Assembly: GCA_041648305.1 (NCBI GenBank)
Contig: JBAZPI010000019.1
Coordinates: 1-18,339, forward strand
DNA length: 18,339 nt
Direction of reading: 5' to 3'
Origin: JABILX01 sp041648305
GTDB lineage: Bacteria; Patescibacteriota; Gracilibacteria; UBA1369; LOWO2-01-FULL-3
The notes below the pieces were generated by a model that did not search any database, was not told where the DNA came from, and saw only the letters and a list, made by a program, of their open reading frames with translations. The translations under genes and the position numbers were made by a program. Shown one piece after another: positions 16,855 to 18,339 of the stretch. Positions within the stretch are counted from its first letter, which is position 1. Every line of letters begins with the position of its first letter.

Positions 16855-18159
16855 GTGCTAAATATTAAATTAATTAGAATGGATTTACTAAATAAAAATA
16901 TTCGGAACTTTTCTTTTGAAGATATTGAAAGCTTTTGCAAGGAAGGCCACAGGGAGGGTGTCCAACTGGATTATAAAGAGATTTTCCCCTCTGGTTTCGC
17001 GAAACAATTTGCGTCTTTTTCGAATAAAAGAGGTGGTGTTGTCATCATTGGTGTTAAAGAAAACAAAGTATCGGGAATTCCAGAAAGCTGGATTGGAATA
17101 GATAATACTTCTAAAACTGTTGAGCAAGTCCATCAATCTGCTTCGAATGTAGATCCTTTGCCTTCTTATGACGTTGCTGTCACAAATGAGAGATCTGGCA
17201 AAGCTTTTGTGTTAGTTAGAATATTTGAGGGCGATAAGACCCCGTACTATATCCAAAATGATGGTCATTTATGGGTCAGAACCGGGAGCATTTCCAACCC
17301 CATTGATATAGCTTCTCCTGAAGAGGCAAAGATTTTATACGCTAAAAGAGATCAAGCGAAATTGGCTAGAGATAATTATTTGGAATCTATTAAGGATGTT
17401 TATTTGGCTTACTTGAAGAGAGCTGACAGAGAAAGATTATTAGAAATAGAAAAATCAAAGAATGACGGGTCTTATGCTCAAGGGAAGTTTTTTGAGAAAA
17501 AGTTGGGATCAAGCGCTTCGATTTTGTCTATTACGGTTATGCCCTTTTTCCCCGGTAAGTGTTTTGTTCACCCAAGAGAGTTGATAGACAGAATAAACGA
17601 CATTAGTTTCAGTTCTAACTATTTTACTTTCCCAAACCCCTACCTTAATGGATTAAAAAATATTCCTGACGGCTATGTCACTTTTATGAGTAATAATAGT
17701 AGTGGCTATGTCCGTTCAGAGCAACTAAGGGCAAATTGTATTCTTTGTTCTAAAGAAGATATCGTTGAAGGAAAAAAAACAAGCCTGAGTAGAATATTTG
17801 CTGAAATTTTTGGTGTACTACGTGCGACTGAGAAGCTTAGTTCGATACTTGGATACAACGGGAACTTTAACATGTATATTTCCCTCGATAATGCGGAAAA
17901 TATCATTTCTGATCCATTATCCGTTTCCAATAGTGGTTTCTCGGAATTTGGTTTTGCTCCTAGGGAAATGCTTAAGGATAAATATGATTGGGATTTTGAG
18001 TTTGACATCCTCTCATTGAGAGATTCCTCGAGATTACTGGATCTTTCCCACTCGATTGTTGATGAGATTTCTTGGAGTTTTGGATTTAAGAATGTTTCCA
18101 AGGAGCTGATTAAAGAATTTATCGAAAAGGCAATTGGATATGATTTGAAATTATCCTGA
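16855..18159 (+). CDS. AlbA_2 / Schlafen-type putative nucleic-acid-binding protein
   Basis: A 434-aa protein from the GTG start. Residues about 20-160 match the AlbA_2 (Schlafen-like, formerly AAA_4) domain: the E-G-x3-D/E-x-K motif in GHREGVQLDYKE (31-42), then AKQFASFSNKRGGVVIIGVKEN, and later the strand with YYIQNDGHLWVRTGS. The remaining ~270 residues do not resemble a family I know; a helical segment (about 170-205) is followed by a mixed alpha/beta region. AlbA_2 proteins are often found in defence islands and mobile elements; Schlafen relatives include tRNA/RNA nucleases. T-rich third codon positions and the Shine-Dalgarno set it apart from the core genes, suggesting transfer. It stops with TGA at 18159. 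Confidence 0.8.
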   Translation: MLNIKLIRMDLLNKNIRNFSFEDIESFCKEGHREGVQLDYKEIFPSGFAKQFASFSNKRGGVVIIGVKENKVSGIPESWIGIDNTSKTVEQVHQSASNVDPLPSYDVAVTNERSGKAFVLVRIFEGDKTPYYIQNDGHLWVRTGSISNPIDIASPEEAKILYAKRDQAKLARDNYLESIKDVYLAYLKRADRERLLEIEKSKNDGSYAQGKFFEKKLGSSASILSITVMPFFPGKCFVHPRELIDRINDISFSSNYFTFPNPYLNGLKNIPDGYVTFMSNNSSGYVRSEQLRANCILCSKEDIVEGKKTSLSRIFAEIFGVLRATEKLSSILGYNGNFNMYISLDNAENIISDPLSVSNSGFSEFGFAPREMLKDKYDWDFEFDILSLRDSSRLLDLSHSIVDEISWSFGFKNVSKELIKEFIEKAIGYDLKLS

Positions 18160-18236
18160 TCGCCTTTTACAATTTTTAGTAGAGTTTCCGTACGACCCAT
18201 ATAGAAAGATTAAGCTCTTAAATTCTTGGTAGTTTA

Positions 18237-18250
18237 CATGCTTAAGCATG
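18237..18250. repeat. 14-bp perfect palindrome at the right edge
   Basis: CATGCTTAAGCATG spans the stop codon of the partial minus-strand frame and lies 78 bp after the AlbA_2 gene. No T-run follows on either strand, so its role (weak terminator or protein site) is open. Confidence 0.6.
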
Positions 18251-18339
18251 GCTAAAATCAAAACTTGTTGCGAAATCTTCTTGTGAAATTTCCTTGTTGT
18301 GTACATCGCTGGTTGTAGCAATAGAATAAACCTCGAATC
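18242..18339 (-). CDS. Possible 3' end of a gene entering from the right
   Basis: On the minus strand the frame starting at 18337 reads FEVYSIATTSDVHNKEISQE followed by DFATSFDFSHA and TAA (18244-18242). The composition looks protein-like, and it would be convergent with the AlbA_2 gene. The piece is too short to identify, and a second minus frame is also open through this stretch. Confidence 0.35.
   Translation of the reverse strand, partial: FEVYSIATTSDVHNKEISQEDFATSFDFSHA

Overview
The window looks like a Candidate Phyla Radiation (Patescibacteria) genome read with the standard bacterial code; the closest fit I can suggest is the Peregrinibacteria/Gracilibacteria side of that group, with low certainty. 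The evidence is a compact ribosomal-protein operon, almost no Shine-Dalgarno sequences, a pair of very cysteine-rich proteins of a type I recall from such genomes, and RNase J with a long low-complexity N-terminus. UGA acts as a stop: the infA UGA overlaps the rpmJ start, which excludes the UGA-as-glycine code of some relatives.

Region 1 (1-6063) is the downstream half of the classic ribosomal/secretion cluster: adk, map, (201-bp gap with a promoter) infA, rpmJ, rpsM, rpsK, rpsD, rpoA, rplQ, rplM, rpsI, all on the + strand. A 17-bp-stem hairpin sits between rpmJ and rpsM. Small hairpins ending in the same TTGCGCAATT follow rpsD and rpsI. S11 and S9 carry long charged N-terminal tails.

Region 2 (6064-11231) is accessory. 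A small minus-strand gene of unknown function is followed by two overlapping + strand genes for proteins with 39 and 42 cysteines. Nearly all these cysteines fall on every third residue, which suggests a repetitive metal-binding or solenoid fold. Next comes a minus-strand MNT-HEPN module (winged-helix nucleotidyltransferase plus HEPN partner). It is bounded by a 17-bp direct repeat whose first copy is the 3' end of the second cysteine-rich gene, and its promoter overlaps a perfect 14-bp palindrome. An IS element with a DDE transposase follows.

Region 3 (11232-13523) holds RNase J (735 aa with a ~170-aa extension) and a convergent tRNA-Val(CAC) with an encoded CCA.

Region 4 (13524-18339) resembles a genomic island next to the tRNA. 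It has a hairpin copying the first 11 nt of the tRNA and a possibly frameshifted basic/serine-rich gene. That gene lies behind a promoter, two ~21-nt repeats, a hairpin and an intrinsic-terminator-like stem, so the stretch is a candidate attenuator or small RNA. A minus-strand cluster of four short genes follows, three of them membrane proteins. Upstream of the cluster is a ~120-nt imperfect inverted repeat whose ends match the integron attC core consensus. Then come a small charged + strand ORF and an AlbA_2/Schlafen-type gene, which has the clearest Shine-Dalgarno in the window and T-rich codons, consistent with horizontal acquisition.

All calls come from reading the sequence only; no database search was run.
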